Of a DNA stretch of 64,000 nucleotides, positions 7,871 to 16,012 are shown one piece after another (the first letter of the stretch is position 1; each line of letters starts with the position of its first letter). The notes beneath the pieces were generated by a model. The model was not told where the DNA came from and ran no database searches. It was given only the letters and a program-made list of their open reading frames with translations. The DNA lies in assembly GCA_018333515.1 (NCBI GenBank), contig JAGXSZ010000022.1, positions 1 through 64,000 of the forward strand. Direction: 5' to 3'. Position numbers and translations under genes: made by a program. Origin of the DNA: Actinomycetota bacterium (GTDB lineage Bacteria > Actinomycetota > Aquicultoria > Aquicultorales > Aquicultoraceae).

Positions 7871-8106
7871 TCAACGATGTCCTTTTTGCTCGGTACCTCA
7901 CCGCGCCACGCGGCAAGCTCCCGGCCGTCGTTGTCGGTCACTATAATCGAGGGAGTAGACATCACTCCGTAAAAGGCGCCCTCGGCCATCCCGTCGACCT
8001 CGTCGAGATTGAAGAGTTCGGCGTTACCGCTCCCCGATACGAGCGTTTTGGCCGCCGGGCACTTCGGGCACTCGTTTTTCCAAAAGACCTTGACCTTCCG
8101 CGACAT
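7861..8106 (-). CDS. Thioredoxin/glutaredoxin-like protein of the nrdD operon
   Basis: An 81-residue thioredoxin-fold protein with an N-terminal CPKC redox site (VFWKNECPKCPAAKTL) and a cis-proline-like MSTPSIIVTD segment. Its place between nrdD and nrdG suggests it reduces the class III reductase or supplies electrons, as NrdH-type redoxins do for other classes. This role is inferred from context. GGGGG upstream of ATG 8106 is a good ribosome site. Confidence 0.8.
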   Translation of the reverse strand: MSRKVKVFWKNECPKCPAAKTLVSGSGNAELFNLDEVDGMAEGAFYGVMSTPSIIVTDNDGRELAAWRGEVPSKKDIVEWL

Positions 8107-8123
8107 TTATTGCATCCCCCAGT

Positions 8124-10322
8124 CTAACACCCATACCCATTACCGGAGACGCTCGTCTCCGCAACCAGTCCGGTCCTTATTCTATCCACCAGTTCGCCCG
8201 CTTTGCCCTTGTTCCAAGTCGGTATCTTAGAGTAATACCCTACGATTCTGGTTATGCCGTAGACCTCTTCCGAACCGCACTCCGGGCAGGCCTCCATGAG
8301 ACCCCGAGTTGTACGCCGGCAACCTTCGCAGACCGTAAACTCCGGGCTGAACGCGATTTGCTCGGCGTGCGTGCCCTTGAACGTCTTTAAGACGAAGTTC
8401 TCAATCGATTTCGGCGAAGGCTCTTTCTCACCCAGCCAGACATGTATTATCGCTCCCGCCTCTATCAGCGGGTGGAAGAGGCTCTGCTTTCTCACGCGCT
8501 CCACATAGTCTACCGGCGCCTCGACCGAGATGTGGATGCTGTTCGTATAGTAGTACTCGTTGCTCTCGACCTTGCCTTTGATGACGTTTTTGGTCTGTGT
8601 CGGATAGTACTTCATATCGAGCTTGGCGAGGCGGTAGCCGGATGATTCGGCCGGCGATTCCTCGAGAACCATCTTGATATCATATTGCTCGGAGAGCTGC
8701 CTGCACTTCAAATTCATGTGCGAGATGACTTTGAGGCCGAATTTCAGGGCTTCGTCGGAGTCGTGAAGCTCCATGCCGGTGTGCGCCTCGACCAGCTCGT
8801 TTAGCCCGAGAAGGCCGCAGAGGTAGGTCAAACGATCCATCCTGAGATACGGCTCCCCGTCGCGGGATGAGCACAGCATCGCAAGCGGTCCGCGCGGACC
8901 GAGATCCATCAACTCGCCGATGAAAGCCTTCTTCTGGACGTGCGCTTTAGCCACCATCTCCATCGTCCGGTTTAGCTCGGCGAAGAGCAATTCGTCGCTG
9001 CCCATCGCCTTATACGCGATTCTGGGCAGGTTGATAGTGACATTCTGCAGCGCCGAGAACCGCATCTTCTCAGGGGCTTTGGCCTCGACCAGGTCCTGCT
9101 CGCCTAATTTCAGTTTGAGGCGGCAGCACTGGCTCACCGTTACCTCATCGCCTCGGTCGAAGACGAAATATGTGATGCCCTGTTTCGACGCGACGAGGCA
9201 CGCCAGCTCGAGGAACTCTTCCCAACCGGTCGTCTTGAAAAACTCGTCGTTGATGTGGAGAAGCGGTTTCGGGAAGACGAAGGTCTTGCCGTTCGCGTCG
9301 CCCTCGAGATAAATCTCGAACATCGCCCTGACGAACGCCTGCGCTTCTTTTTCATACTCTTTATAGGTCTTGCCGGTGTACTCCCCGCCGGGACCCACGG
9401 CCGGCGTGTCCGCGAAGTGTTTCGGGATGTTCCAATAGAGGTTGAAATCGGTAAAGGTGACCTGCGAGCCTCTCGCACCGGCGAGCTGGTTAAACTCGTA
9501 TATCAGCATCTGCGCGAGCTGCTTGATGTTATCGTATGTCCGGCCGACGAGATACGGCGCGAAGAACATGTTGACGGCTTCCCAGCCGACCGCGCCCGCG
9601 TAGTGGGCCTGTAGGCTCGAGGCCATCTTTACCATGTGGCCGATTAAGACCTCCGGGTGGCGCGCCGGTTTCGAGGTGCTCGTTATATTCGGAAGCGACA
9701 AGCCGAATTTCTTGATGTATTCGAGCGAGTGGCCCCCGCAGTATGGCCTGATTATGAAGCCGAGGTCATGGAGGTGGACATCGCCCATCAGGTGCGCGAG
9801 CGCCACATCTTCGCTGAAGACCTTGCGCAGCGCGAACTCTTTAAGAATCGTCTCGGCGAGCGTAAGGTTTATAGACTCCGGATTGTGGGTCGTGTTGCTG
9901 TTTTCGTTGTTGGCGTTGTTTATTATCTCTTCCACATCGAACATCGGCAGGCCGAGGTGGGAGTGTTTTTTGTGCATGATGGTCAAGTTTCTCTGGAGCA
10001 GCTCCAGGTCGACGAGTTCTCTGATAATACTCGTCGTTATCGAGCTGAAGTTGCTCTCGAAGAGCTTGCGCTCGACCGCGTCGGCTATTTCGCTCGCGAG
10101 GCTTTCGCCCGCCCCGGTCTCTTTGATAAGCGAGTTCGTTATCTTCTCTTTGTCCCAGATGTTTATTTCGGCCTTGGATGAGGTGCTGACGAGGAGCGCG
10201 ATATCGGTGGCGCTGCCCTCTTCGGGATGGGTCTTGACGACGTTTATGATTCTCTCGTGCTTCAGCTTACTGTCAGGCTCTCTCGCTTCCTCGGTCTCTG
10301 CTGCGACGCTCAACTCGGACAT
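8124..10322 (-). CDS. nrdD: Anaerobic (class III) ribonucleoside-triphosphate reductase
   Basis: Oxygen-sensitive glycyl-radical enzyme that reduces NTPs to dNTPs. An ATP-cone allosteric domain lies near residues 50-110, followed by the ten-stranded barrel (GDVHLHDLGF, YCGGHSLEY). The C-terminus has a zinc site CEGC...CPEC and the glycyl-radical loop RIVGYYS. Length (732) is typical. Start ATG 10322 has GGAGGT upstream. It is first in the unit with the thioredoxin-like protein and nrdG; the regulator NrdR is encoded next upstream on the same strand. I found no convincing NrdR box in its own 166-base upstream region. Confidence 0.95.
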   Translation of the reverse strand: MSELSVAAETEEAREPDSKLKHERIINVVKTHPEEGSATDIALLVSTSSKAEINIWDKEKITNSLIKETGAGESLASEIADAVERKLFESNFSSITTSIIRELVDLELLQRNLTIMHKKHSHLGLPMFDVEEIINNANNENSNTTHNPESINLTLAETILKEFALRKVFSEDVALAHLMGDVHLHDLGFIIRPYCGGHSLEYIKKFGLSLPNITSTSKPARHPEVLIGHMVKMASSLQAHYAGAVGWEAVNMFFAPYLVGRTYDNIKQLAQMLIYEFNQLAGARGSQVTFTDFNLYWNIPKHFADTPAVGPGGEYTGKTYKEYEKEAQAFVRAMFEIYLEGDANGKTFVFPKPLLHINDEFFKTTGWEEFLELACLVASKQGITYFVFDRGDEVTVSQCCRLKLKLGEQDLVEAKAPEKMRFSALQNVTINLPRIAYKAMGSDELLFAELNRTMEMVAKAHVQKKAFIGELMDLGPRGPLAMLCSSRDGEPYLRMDRLTYLCGLLGLNELVEAHTGMELHDSDEALKFGLKVISHMNLKCRQLSEQYDIKMVLEESPAESSGYRLAKLDMKYYPTQTKNVIKGKVESNEYYYTNSIHISVEAPVDYVERVRKQSLFHPLIEAGAIIHVWLGEKEPSPKSIENFVLKTFKGTHAEQIAFSPEFTVCEGCRRTTRGLMEACPECGSEEVYGITRIVGYYSKIPTWNKGKAGELVDRIRTGLVAETSVSGNGYGC

Positions 10323-10488
10323 GACTGCTATTACCTCCTATGAAACCGCCCGTACATTAAAAATACGCTTTGCCTCTGTTAGCTTCGAATATCGCTGTTT
10401 TTAGTAATGCGAAAAAATAGTATGACTACGGCTGACTGTTATGACAAGAATTACTCCATTATGATCATAGATTTTGCTTCTAATCGGA

Positions 10489-10935
10489 CTACGTTAGTAT
10501 CTTCAATTCTTGTGTGAACTCTTCTAAATCTTTAAAGTCCCGATAAACAGAGGCAAAGCGAATATAAGCCACTTTGTCTACTACCTTTAGAGCCCTGAGA
10601 ACCCTATCTCCGAGTTCTCGGGATGCGACCTCGTGCCGAAACTCGTTCCTTAGGCTGCTTTCGATATCGTCTACTATCCGCTCGATTATCTCCCTTTCCA
10701 CACGCCTCTTAACAAGCGCTCTTAAGATACCTTCCAGCAGCTTAGTTCTACTGAACGGCTCGCGTTCCCCGTTCTTCTTGATGATGGTAAGCGGTTGCTC
10801 TTCTATTCTTTCAAAGGATGTTACCCGTTTGCCGCATTCCAAGCATTCGCGCCTTCTCCGAGTCACGTCGCCCGCTTCGTTCAGCCTCGAATCGATCACC
10901 TTTGAGTCAGCATAACCGCAGTAAGGACACCTCAC
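10489..10935 (-). CDS. nrdR: Transcriptional repressor NrdR
   Basis: Zinc-ribbon/ATP-cone repressor of ribonucleotide reductase genes. The start is placed at GTG 10935 (VRCPYCGYADSKV), preceded by AAGGTG; this gives 148 residues, the usual size, and leaves 45 upstream bases outside the protein. The zinc ribbon is CPYC (residues 3-6) and CLEC (about 31-34), followed by the ATP-cone with VTSFERIEEQPLTIIKKNGE. Its leader holds two DnaA boxes (10956-10976) and an NrdR box (11002-11018), so autoregulation is likely. Confidence 0.95.
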   Translation of the reverse strand: MRCPYCGYADSKVIDSRLNEAGDVTRRRRECLECGKRVTSFERIEEQPLTIIKKNGEREPFSRTKLLEGILRALVKRRVEREIIERIVDDIESSLRNEFRHEVASRELGDRVLRALKVVDKVAYIRFASVYRDFKDLEEFTQELKILT

Positions 10936-10955
10936 GTTCGCACCTTGATCACTGG

Positions 10956-10976
10956 TTATCCACAGGTTTATCCACA
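10956..10976 (+). promoter_or_regulatory. Two tandem DnaA boxes in the nrdR leader
   Basis: TTATCCACA occurs perfectly at 10956-10964 and again at 10968-10976, in the same orientation and 12 bases apart. Both match the DnaA box consensus TTATNCACA. They lie between the NrdR box and the nrdR start codon. No origin hallmarks (dnaA/dnaN, AT-rich unwinding tract, many more boxes) are present, so a regulatory role is more likely. Confidence 0.65.
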
Positions 10977-11001
10977 ACATATTGCGTTGTTAACTAAGTA
11001 T

Positions 11002-11018
11002 ACCACTATATATGGTGT
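11002..11018. promoter_or_regulatory. NrdR box upstream of nrdR
   Basis: ACCACTATATATGGTGT is a near-perfect palindrome matching the NrdR box pattern acaCwAtATaTwGtgt. A weaker similar element, ATCCATATTTGGA, follows at about 11024-11036. NrdR boxes usually work in pairs. This indicates feedback control of nrdR. Confidence 0.75.
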
Positions 11019-11138
11019 CTACAATCCATATTTGGAAGAAACTTTTGCGTTTCTGAAATAACCGCTGGGTAGAGCGGTTAAAAAATTTCAAGCGCTCCAT
11101 TGCCGATCATATGCATGGATGCGACGCGGTCGTTCAAT

Positions 11139-11169
11139 CGAACCTATGTTTGTGGGGAACATAGTTTTG
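11139..11169. promoter_or_regulatory. LexA (SOS) box upstream of lexA
   Basis: CGAACCTATGTTTG (11139-11152) matches the Gram-positive SOS box CGAAC-N4-GTTCG with one mismatch. A degenerate second copy, GGAACATAGTTTTG, follows at 11156-11169. Both lie 40-75 bases before the lexA start, as expected for autoregulation. Confidence 0.8.
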
Positions 11170-11212
11170 TGTTATAGTTTTTACAACGATTTGCCGTAGC
11201 GGAGGAGGCACT

Positions 11213-11833
11213 ATGGAGCGGACCGATTTGACCCGGCGTCAGCAGCAGGTATTAGATTATATTCTTAAAGAGATAGGCAGAATCGGATATCCGCCGTCGG
11301 TTAGAGAGATAGGGCGGGCGGTCGGGCTGACGTCTAGTTCGACTGTCCACAGCCACCTGGCGGCGCTCGAGAAAAAGGGTTACATCAGGCGCGACCCGAC
11401 GAAACCGCGCGCCCTCGAAGTCTTGGATTTTCGCGCGGGCACGGCGGGCGTGAGCGCGTCCAAGGTCAAAAGCCTTCCGCTGGTCGGACGGGTCGCGGCG
11501 GGCATGCCGTTGCTCGCGCAGGAGAACATCGAGGACATCATCGCGGTTCCGGTAGAGATAGCAGGCGAGGACGGCTTTCTTCTCAAGGTCAGCGGCGAGA
11601 GCATGATAGACGCGGGCATATACGATGGCGATTACCTTGTCATACGGCAGCAAAACAGCGCCGATAACGGGGATATCGTTGTGGCGCTCGTCGAAGACGA
11701 AGCCACCGTCAAGCGTTTCTTTAAGCGAGAGAAGAGCTTCGTGCTCAAAGCCGAGAACCCGCGCATGGAGCCAATCGTCGTCGACGACCTTACCATACTC
11801 GGCAAGGTCGTAGGCTTGATGCGGAAGCTCTAG
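11213..11833 (+). CDS. lexA: SOS repressor LexA
   Basis: Represses DNA-damage genes and cleaves itself when stimulated by RecA filaments. A winged helix-turn-helix occupies residues 1-65 (YPPSVREIGRAVGL). The cleavage bond is Ala96-Gly97 (VAAGMP), and the catalytic pair is Ser130 (SGESM) and Lys167 (ATVKRFF), spaced 37 apart as in known LexA. At 206 residues it is typical. ATG 11213 has GGAGGAGG upstream. It is divergent from nrdR and has its own terminator. Confidence 0.97.
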   Translation: MERTDLTRRQQQVLDYILKEIGRIGYPPSVREIGRAVGLTSSSTVHSHLAALEKKGYIRRDPTKPRALEVLDFRAGTAGVSASKVKSLPLVGRVAAGMPLLAQENIEDIIAVPVEIAGEDGFLLKVSGESMIDAGIYDGDYLVIRQQNSADNGDIVVALVEDEATVKRFFKREKSFVLKAENPRMEPIVVDDLTILGKVVGLMRKL

Positions 11834-11836
11834 CAA

Positions 11837-11863
11837 GAAAGCTAAAGCGGGCTTTCGCTTTTT
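11837..11863 (+). terminator. Terminator after lexA
   Basis: GAAAGC (11837-11842) pairs with GCTTTC (11851-11856), followed by GCTTTTT. It lies just past the lexA stop. Confidence 0.65.
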
Positions 11864-11918
11864 GGCGCCAACGCTCGTAGTCCGGGGTTTTAGCCCTGAC
11901 AATCGGTCCCGACAGTTG

Positions 11919-12323
11919 CTATTTGGCGGCCGACAGTTTCCGTTCCAAGGCCGTCAATTCTTCCGGCGTGAAGGTGTGCTTTTTTATAATATCTATCAGG
12001 ATGTCGGCGCTGACGTCGCCCAAGACTTTGTCGACGACAGAGTTTATCATGCTCTCCGCCATCTCGTCCCGGCTGACTTTCGCCTTATAATAATAGGTCT
12101 TCGCCGCTCGGTCCTGTTCGAGAACGCCCTTTTCGGCGAGCCTTCTCATTACCGTCATTACGGTCGTGTACGCAAGACGTCTCTTTGGATACAATTCGAT
12201 AAAGACGTCCTTAACCGTGTTTACGTTCTTATCCCAGACAATGCGCATTACCGAGGCTTCCAGTTCGCCGAGGCCTATATCGGCCAGGGCCGGGGTTTCC
12301 TTCGTTTTAACTTGTCGCGCCAT
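11919..12323 (-). CDS. BlaI/MecI/CopY-family transcriptional regulator
   Basis: A 134-residue winged-helix repressor with the family layout: LGELEASVMRIVWD, then NTVKDVFIELYPKRRLAYTT with TVMTVMRRLAEKGVL as recognition region, and a C-terminal dimerisation helix. Start is set at the ATG at 12323, because AAGGGAG sits six bases before it and directly abuts the upstream ATG at 12329. No BlaR/MecR sensor protease or beta-lactamase gene is nearby, so its targets are unknown. A palindrome 28 bases upstream may be its own operator. Confidence 0.87.
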   Translation of the reverse strand: MARQVKTKETPALADIGLGELEASVMRIVWDKNVNTVKDVFIELYPKRRLAYTTVMTVMRRLAEKGVLEQDRAAKTYYYKAKVSRDEMAESMINSVVDKVLGDVSADILIDIIKKHTFTPEELTALERKLSAAK

Positions 12324-12350
12324 AGTCATCTCCCTTGAGGTATAGATTAT

Positions 12351-12366
12351 TAGTATTTATATACTA
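12351..12366. promoter_or_regulatory. Palindrome upstream of the BlaI-type regulator
   Basis: TAGTAT (12351-12356) and ATACTA (12361-12366) are perfect inverted repeats around TTAT. Position and symmetry suit an autoregulatory operator, though it differs from the classic TACA-N-TGTA half sites. Confidence 0.45.
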
Positions 12367-12501
12367 GAGTAGAATGCATGTACTATGCAATAGCAAATAC
12401 CAAGGCTGTTCGGCGATACGGTATGAATTCCCTTTAGAGCAGGGAGTACGCTTATTTGGTCGCCTGTTTGGACGCGGGCGGCTCTTGTCGGGGCTTTCGG
12501 G

Positions 12502-13779
12502 CTAACTTCCAGAGAGTTCGAATTGCGCGTATTCGCCGAGGTCGCCCAGGGGCATATCGACGACGAGTTCGGTGCCGTCGGCGGTATGTGTCTCGGATAT
12601 GATGGTACCGGTGCCGTAAAGGCGCTGTAAAAACGACCCTTTTGTATAAGGGATAAGCAGGTGGAGCCGGACGGTGCGCTTTTGCAACTCTCGCTCGACA
12701 GCCCCCCGTATCCCCCCCAGTCCCACCCCATTGACCGCCGAGACGAGAACACTCTCGGGGTAGACCCTTTTCAGCCGCTCACGGTCGGCGTCGTCGAGGA
12801 GGTCTATTTTATTGAAGACTAGTATCTGGGGTTTATCCTCGGCTTCGAGTTTGGCCAAAACATCTTCGACCGCCCTTATCTGCCCCTCCATGCGCGGATG
12901 GCCGGCGTCGACGACGTGCAAGAGCAAGTCGGCCATTCTTACTTCATCCAGGGTCGAGCGGAATGCGGCCACGAGCTGATGCGGCAGCTTTTTTATGAAC
13001 CCGACCGTATCCGAGAGCACGACCTCTCTTCGATGGTCGACAGCGAGCTTGCGGGTCGTCGAGTCGAGCGTGGCGAAGAGCTTATCTTCGACCAGGACAT
13101 CCGCTCCGGTCAGCGCGTTTAACAAGGTCGATTTGCCCGCATTCGTATATCCGACCAGAGAGACGTTGAAGACGCCCTGTTTTTGCCGTCTCTGCCGCTG
13201 AACCGACCGATTCCTCTTTAGCTCCTCTATCTCGTTCGTAAGGCGCTGGATTCGTTTGCGAATCATCCGCTTGTCCGACTCGAGTTGCGTCTCTCCCGGC
13301 CCCCTAGTGGGCCCTCTGGTGCCGATTCCGCCCGATAGGCGTTCGAGGTGTCCCCACATCCCTTTAAGGCGCGGCAGGATGTAGTTCATCTGCGCCAGCT
13401 CGACCTGGAGCTTGCCCTCGGCTGAGCGCGCGCGCTGTGCGAAGATGTCTAAAATCAAGCCGGTGCGGTCGAGAATCTTAATATTCGGCATGATGTCTTC
13501 AAGATTCTTTTGCTGTGACGGTGAGAGGTCGACATCGAATAGGACGATATCCGCGCCGGCCCCCTTTGCCGCCTCGAATATCTCCTCGGCCTTGCCCGGC
13601 CCGATAAAAGTGCGCACGTTCGGCTTGGATAGACGTTGGCTCACCCTGTCGACGACTTCGGCACCGGCCGTAGAGGCGAGATGTTCGAGTTCGTTTAAGG
13701 TCTGCTCGGCCTCCCAATCGGTCTCGGCGCCGACTTGCACGCCGACTATGACGGCCTTTTCGGCCGCTTTTTCGGTCAC
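12502..13779 (-). CDS. hflX: Ribosome-associated GTPase HflX
   Basis: GTPase that splits or rescues stalled ribosomes under stress. The N-terminal HflX domain (about 1-190) includes FIGPGKAEEI and the glycine-rich segment SGGIGTRGPTRGPGETQLE. The G domain follows with GYTNAGKST (G1), DTVGFI (G3) and NKID (G4). Length of 425 is typical. It is the last gene before the BlaI-type regulator; dapL lies 59 bases upstream on the same strand. Confidence 0.95.
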   Translation of the reverse strand: MTEKAAEKAVIVGVQVGAETDWEAEQTLNELEHLASTAGAEVVDRVSQRLSKPNVRTFIGPGKAEEIFEAAKGAGADIVLFDVDLSPSQQKNLEDIMPNIKILDRTGLILDIFAQRARSAEGKLQVELAQMNYILPRLKGMWGHLERLSGGIGTRGPTRGPGETQLESDKRMIRKRIQRLTNEIEELKRNRSVQRQRRQKQGVFNVSLVGYTNAGKSTLLNALTGADVLVEDKLFATLDSTTRKLAVDHRREVVLSDTVGFIKKLPHQLVAAFRSTLDEVRMADLLLHVVDAGHPRMEGQIRAVEDVLAKLEAEDKPQILVFNKIDLLDDADRERLKRVYPESVLVSAVNGVGLGGIRGAVERELQKRTVRLHLLIPYTKGSFLQRLYGTGTIISETHTADGTELVVDMPLGDLGEYAQFELSGS

Positions 13780-13838
13780 GAAACTCGTCTGTTTGATTCG
13801 CTTTCCCCCGTTAGCGCCGGCGTTAGTTAAAATATCTC

Positions 13839-14996
13839 CTAAACCAGCGTCTTTATCCTATCCAGCGCCTCGACTAGGCGGTCGTCTTGGATGCTCAAGC
13901 ATATTCTAACGTATCCCTCGCCGGATGGTCCGTAAGCGTTGCCCGGCGATACGATGACGCCGACGCTGTCGAGCACATGTGTCGCAAAGCTCGCCGAGGT
14001 ATAGCCCTTCGGGACTTTGACCCAGACGTAAATCGTCGCCTTCGGCTCACGACATCCGAGCCCCAGCTTGCCGAGTACATCCATGACCAGGTCGCGGCGC
14101 TTCCGGTAGATGTCGCACATCTCTTCGATGATATCCTGCGGACCCTCGAGCGCTTCGATACCCGCGTATTGTATGGCGTTGAAGATGCCCGAGTCGATGT
14201 TGGTCTTGACCCTGCCGAGCGCTTCGATTACTTTCGCGTTTCCGCAAGCCCAACCGATTCGCCAGCCGGTCATATTGTAAGTCTTCGACAAGGAGTTGAA
14301 TTCTATGCCGACCTCTTTGGCCCCCGGGTATTGGAGAAAACTGGGCGCGACGTACCCGTCGAAGGTGATTTCCGAGTATGGGTTGTCATGGGCGATTATG
14401 ACCTGGTTTTTCTCGCCCCAACCGATGAGGTCCTTGAAGAAGTCGTCGCCGGCGACGGCCGAGGTCGGGTTGTTCGGGTAGTTCAACATCAGCATCTTCG
14501 CCGCCTTGCTGGTGCCCGCGTCGATCGCGTCGAGGTCCGGGAGAAAGTCGTTCTCCTCGACCAGCGGCACATGAACGGGGTTGACGCCGGCGAGAATGGC
14601 GCCGGTATTATAGACCGGATAGCCGGGGTCGGCGATGAGCGTCGTATCGCCGGCATCGAGAACGGCGAAGTTTATATGAGCGATACCCTCTTTCGAGCCG
14701 ATGAGCGGCAGGATTTCGGTCTCCGGGTCGAGGTCGACATCGAAACGCTTTTTGTACCAACCGGCAATCGAGCGCCGGAAGTCGGGCATGCCGAAGTAGG
14801 ACGGGTAGCGGTGGTTCGCGGCGTTTTCGGCCTCTTTCGCAAGCTTGTCTATTATGTTTTTCGGCGTCGGCTCTACTGGGTCGCCTATCCCCAGGCTTAT
14901 GACGTCTACTCCCTGCGCCCGTTTTTCCGCGACCCTTTTATCGATCTCCGCGAACAAATATGGTGGAAGGTTGTCGATTCTCTTTGCAAGTTTCAT
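13839..14996 (-). CDS. dapL: LL-diaminopimelate aminotransferase
   Basis: PLP enzyme that makes LL-diaminopimelate directly from tetrahydrodipicolinate, bypassing the acylated pathway. It is a fold-type I aminotransferase of 385 residues. The N-terminal DPVEPTPKNI region and the lysine motif SLSKTYNMTGWRIGWACG are characteristic, as is FYxAANHRYPSYFGMPDFR-like context near residue 80. It is encoded just before dapF's product in the pathway and near dapF on the same strand, so lysine and peptidoglycan precursor genes are grouped. Other class I aminotransferases are possible, but context favours DapL. Confidence 0.88.
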   Translation of the reverse strand: MKLAKRIDNLPPYLFAEIDKRVAEKRAQGVDVISLGIGDPVEPTPKNIIDKLAKEAENAANHRYPSYFGMPDFRRSIAGWYKKRFDVDLDPETEILPLIGSKEGIAHINFAVLDAGDTTLIADPGYPVYNTGAILAGVNPVHVPLVEENDFLPDLDAIDAGTSKAAKMLMLNYPNNPTSAVAGDDFFKDLIGWGEKNQVIIAHDNPYSEITFDGYVAPSFLQYPGAKEVGIEFNSLSKTYNMTGWRIGWACGNAKVIEALGRVKTNIDSGIFNAIQYAGIEALEGPQDIIEEMCDIYRKRRDLVMDVLGKLGLGCREPKATIYVWVKVPKGYTSASFATHVLDSVGVIVSPGNAYGPSGEGYVRICLSIQDDRLVEALDRIKTLV

Positions 14997-15132
14997 TACC
15001 GCTGCGTCCTCCTCATTTCTATCCTGTAACTATATAGCCCACTCGGTCGGCACAACAATTTGCTTTTAAAGCTAACATATATTGCCCTGGTAATGCTAGG
15101 CATATTCGCGCGCAACCAGAAGCGATTTAAGG

Positions 15133-15171
15133 CTTTAGCTCTCTTTTCTATCGGCTAAAGGGCCGTAGCCC
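15133..15171 (-). terminator. Hairpins after dapF
   Basis: GGGC (15160-15163) pairs with GCCC (15168-15171), overlapping the dapF stop. CTTTAGC (15133-15139) pairs with GCTAAAG (15154-15160). The two are mutually exclusive or stacked. No long U-tract follows, so this may be a weak terminator. Confidence 0.35.
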
Positions 15172-16010
15172 TACTTCACGTCTATGGTCCCCGTGAAGAC
15201 TTTTTTGGCGGGCCCCTCCATCAGTACACGACCGTCTTCATTCCAGGTAACGGAGAGGTCTCCGCCGGGCAGGTGTATTACGGCGAAACGGCCGGTCTTG
15301 TCGTTGAGCGCGGCGGCGACCAGCGTGGCGCAGGCGCCGGTTCCGCAAGCGAGTGTCTCCCCGCTACCCCGCTCCCAGACACGGAGCGCGATCTCGTCTC
15401 TCGATATGACTTGCGCGAATTCGACGTTGGTCTTCCGCGGAAAGTAGTCACTCGTCTCTATAACCGGCCCAAGCGTTTGAACAGGCGCTTCTTTTACATC
15501 ATCGACGAAGATGACGCAATGCGGGTTGCCCATCGAAACACAGGTCGCTCTAATAACGGTATCGCCGAAGCTAAACCGCTCATCTATCGCTCGCTCGGCT
15601 TCGGTGCGAACCGGTATCTTTAGCGCTTCGAGTTCGGGTGCGCCCATGTCTACCTTCGCCCCTATCGCTCGTCCCCTGTCCAGCACCAGCTCGACCTGTT
15701 TGTCTCCGGCCCTGGTCTCGATAATAAGGGTGGACTTGTCGGTCAACCACTCGTCTACCAGGTATTTAGCGTAGCACCGGATACCGTTGCCGCACATCTC
15801 GGCGAGCGAGCCGTCCGAGTTGTAGTAATCCATAAAGAAATCGGCGCTCGCCGAAGGCCTGGCGAATATCAAGCCGTCGGCACCGATTCCGAAGTTGCGG
15901 TCGCAGAGCGCGGCTATTTGCTCGACAGTCAGAGTAACCGAGCCGTCCAAGTTTTTTATTATTATGAAGTCGTTTCCCAAACCCTCATATTTGGCGAAAT
16001 TCAGCAACAT
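15171..16010 (-). CDS. dapF: Diaminopimelate epimerase
   Basis: Converts LL- to meso-diaminopimelate for lysine and cell wall. The paired catalytic cysteines are in MCGNGIRCYAKY and ACGTGACATLVAA. Start is ATG 16010 (MLLNFAKYEGLGNDF) with AAAGGG upstream, giving 279 residues; the longer frame to 16127 overlaps miaA and adds a basic, non-family sequence. It begins two bases after the miaA stop, so the genes are co-translated. Confidence 0.95.
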   Translation of the reverse strand: MLLNFAKYEGLGNDFIIIKNLDGSVTLTVEQIAALCDRNFGIGADGLIFARPSASADFFMDYYNSDGSLAEMCGNGIRCYAKYLVDEWLTDKSTLIIETRAGDKQVELVLDRGRAIGAKVDMGAPELEALKIPVRTEAERAIDERFSFGDTVIRATCVSMGNPHCVIFVDDVKEAPVQTLGPVIETSDYFPRKTNVEFAQVISRDEIALRVWERGSGETLACGTGACATLVAAALNDKTGRFAVIHLPGGDLSVTWNEDGRVLMEGPAKKVFTGTIDVK

Positions 16011-16012
16011 GG

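Noticed and set aside
11059-11080. TAACCGCT/AGCGGTTA hairpin as a terminator
   Set aside because: It lies in a divergent promoter region with no gene reading towards it, and on the plus strand it is followed by A, not T.
10950-11160. Replication origin at the nrdR-lexA gap
   Set aside because: Only two DnaA boxes, no dnaA/dnaN/gyrB context and no AT-rich 13-mer-like tract; regulation is the simpler explanation.
13887-15029. 380-residue plus-strand frame opposite dapL
   Set aside because: It is a shadow of the dapL/upstream region produced by high-GC codon bias; composition is Arg/Val/Asp-rich with no family signal. The same holds for long antisense frames over nrdD, pnp, recA, rny, infB and the giant surface protein.
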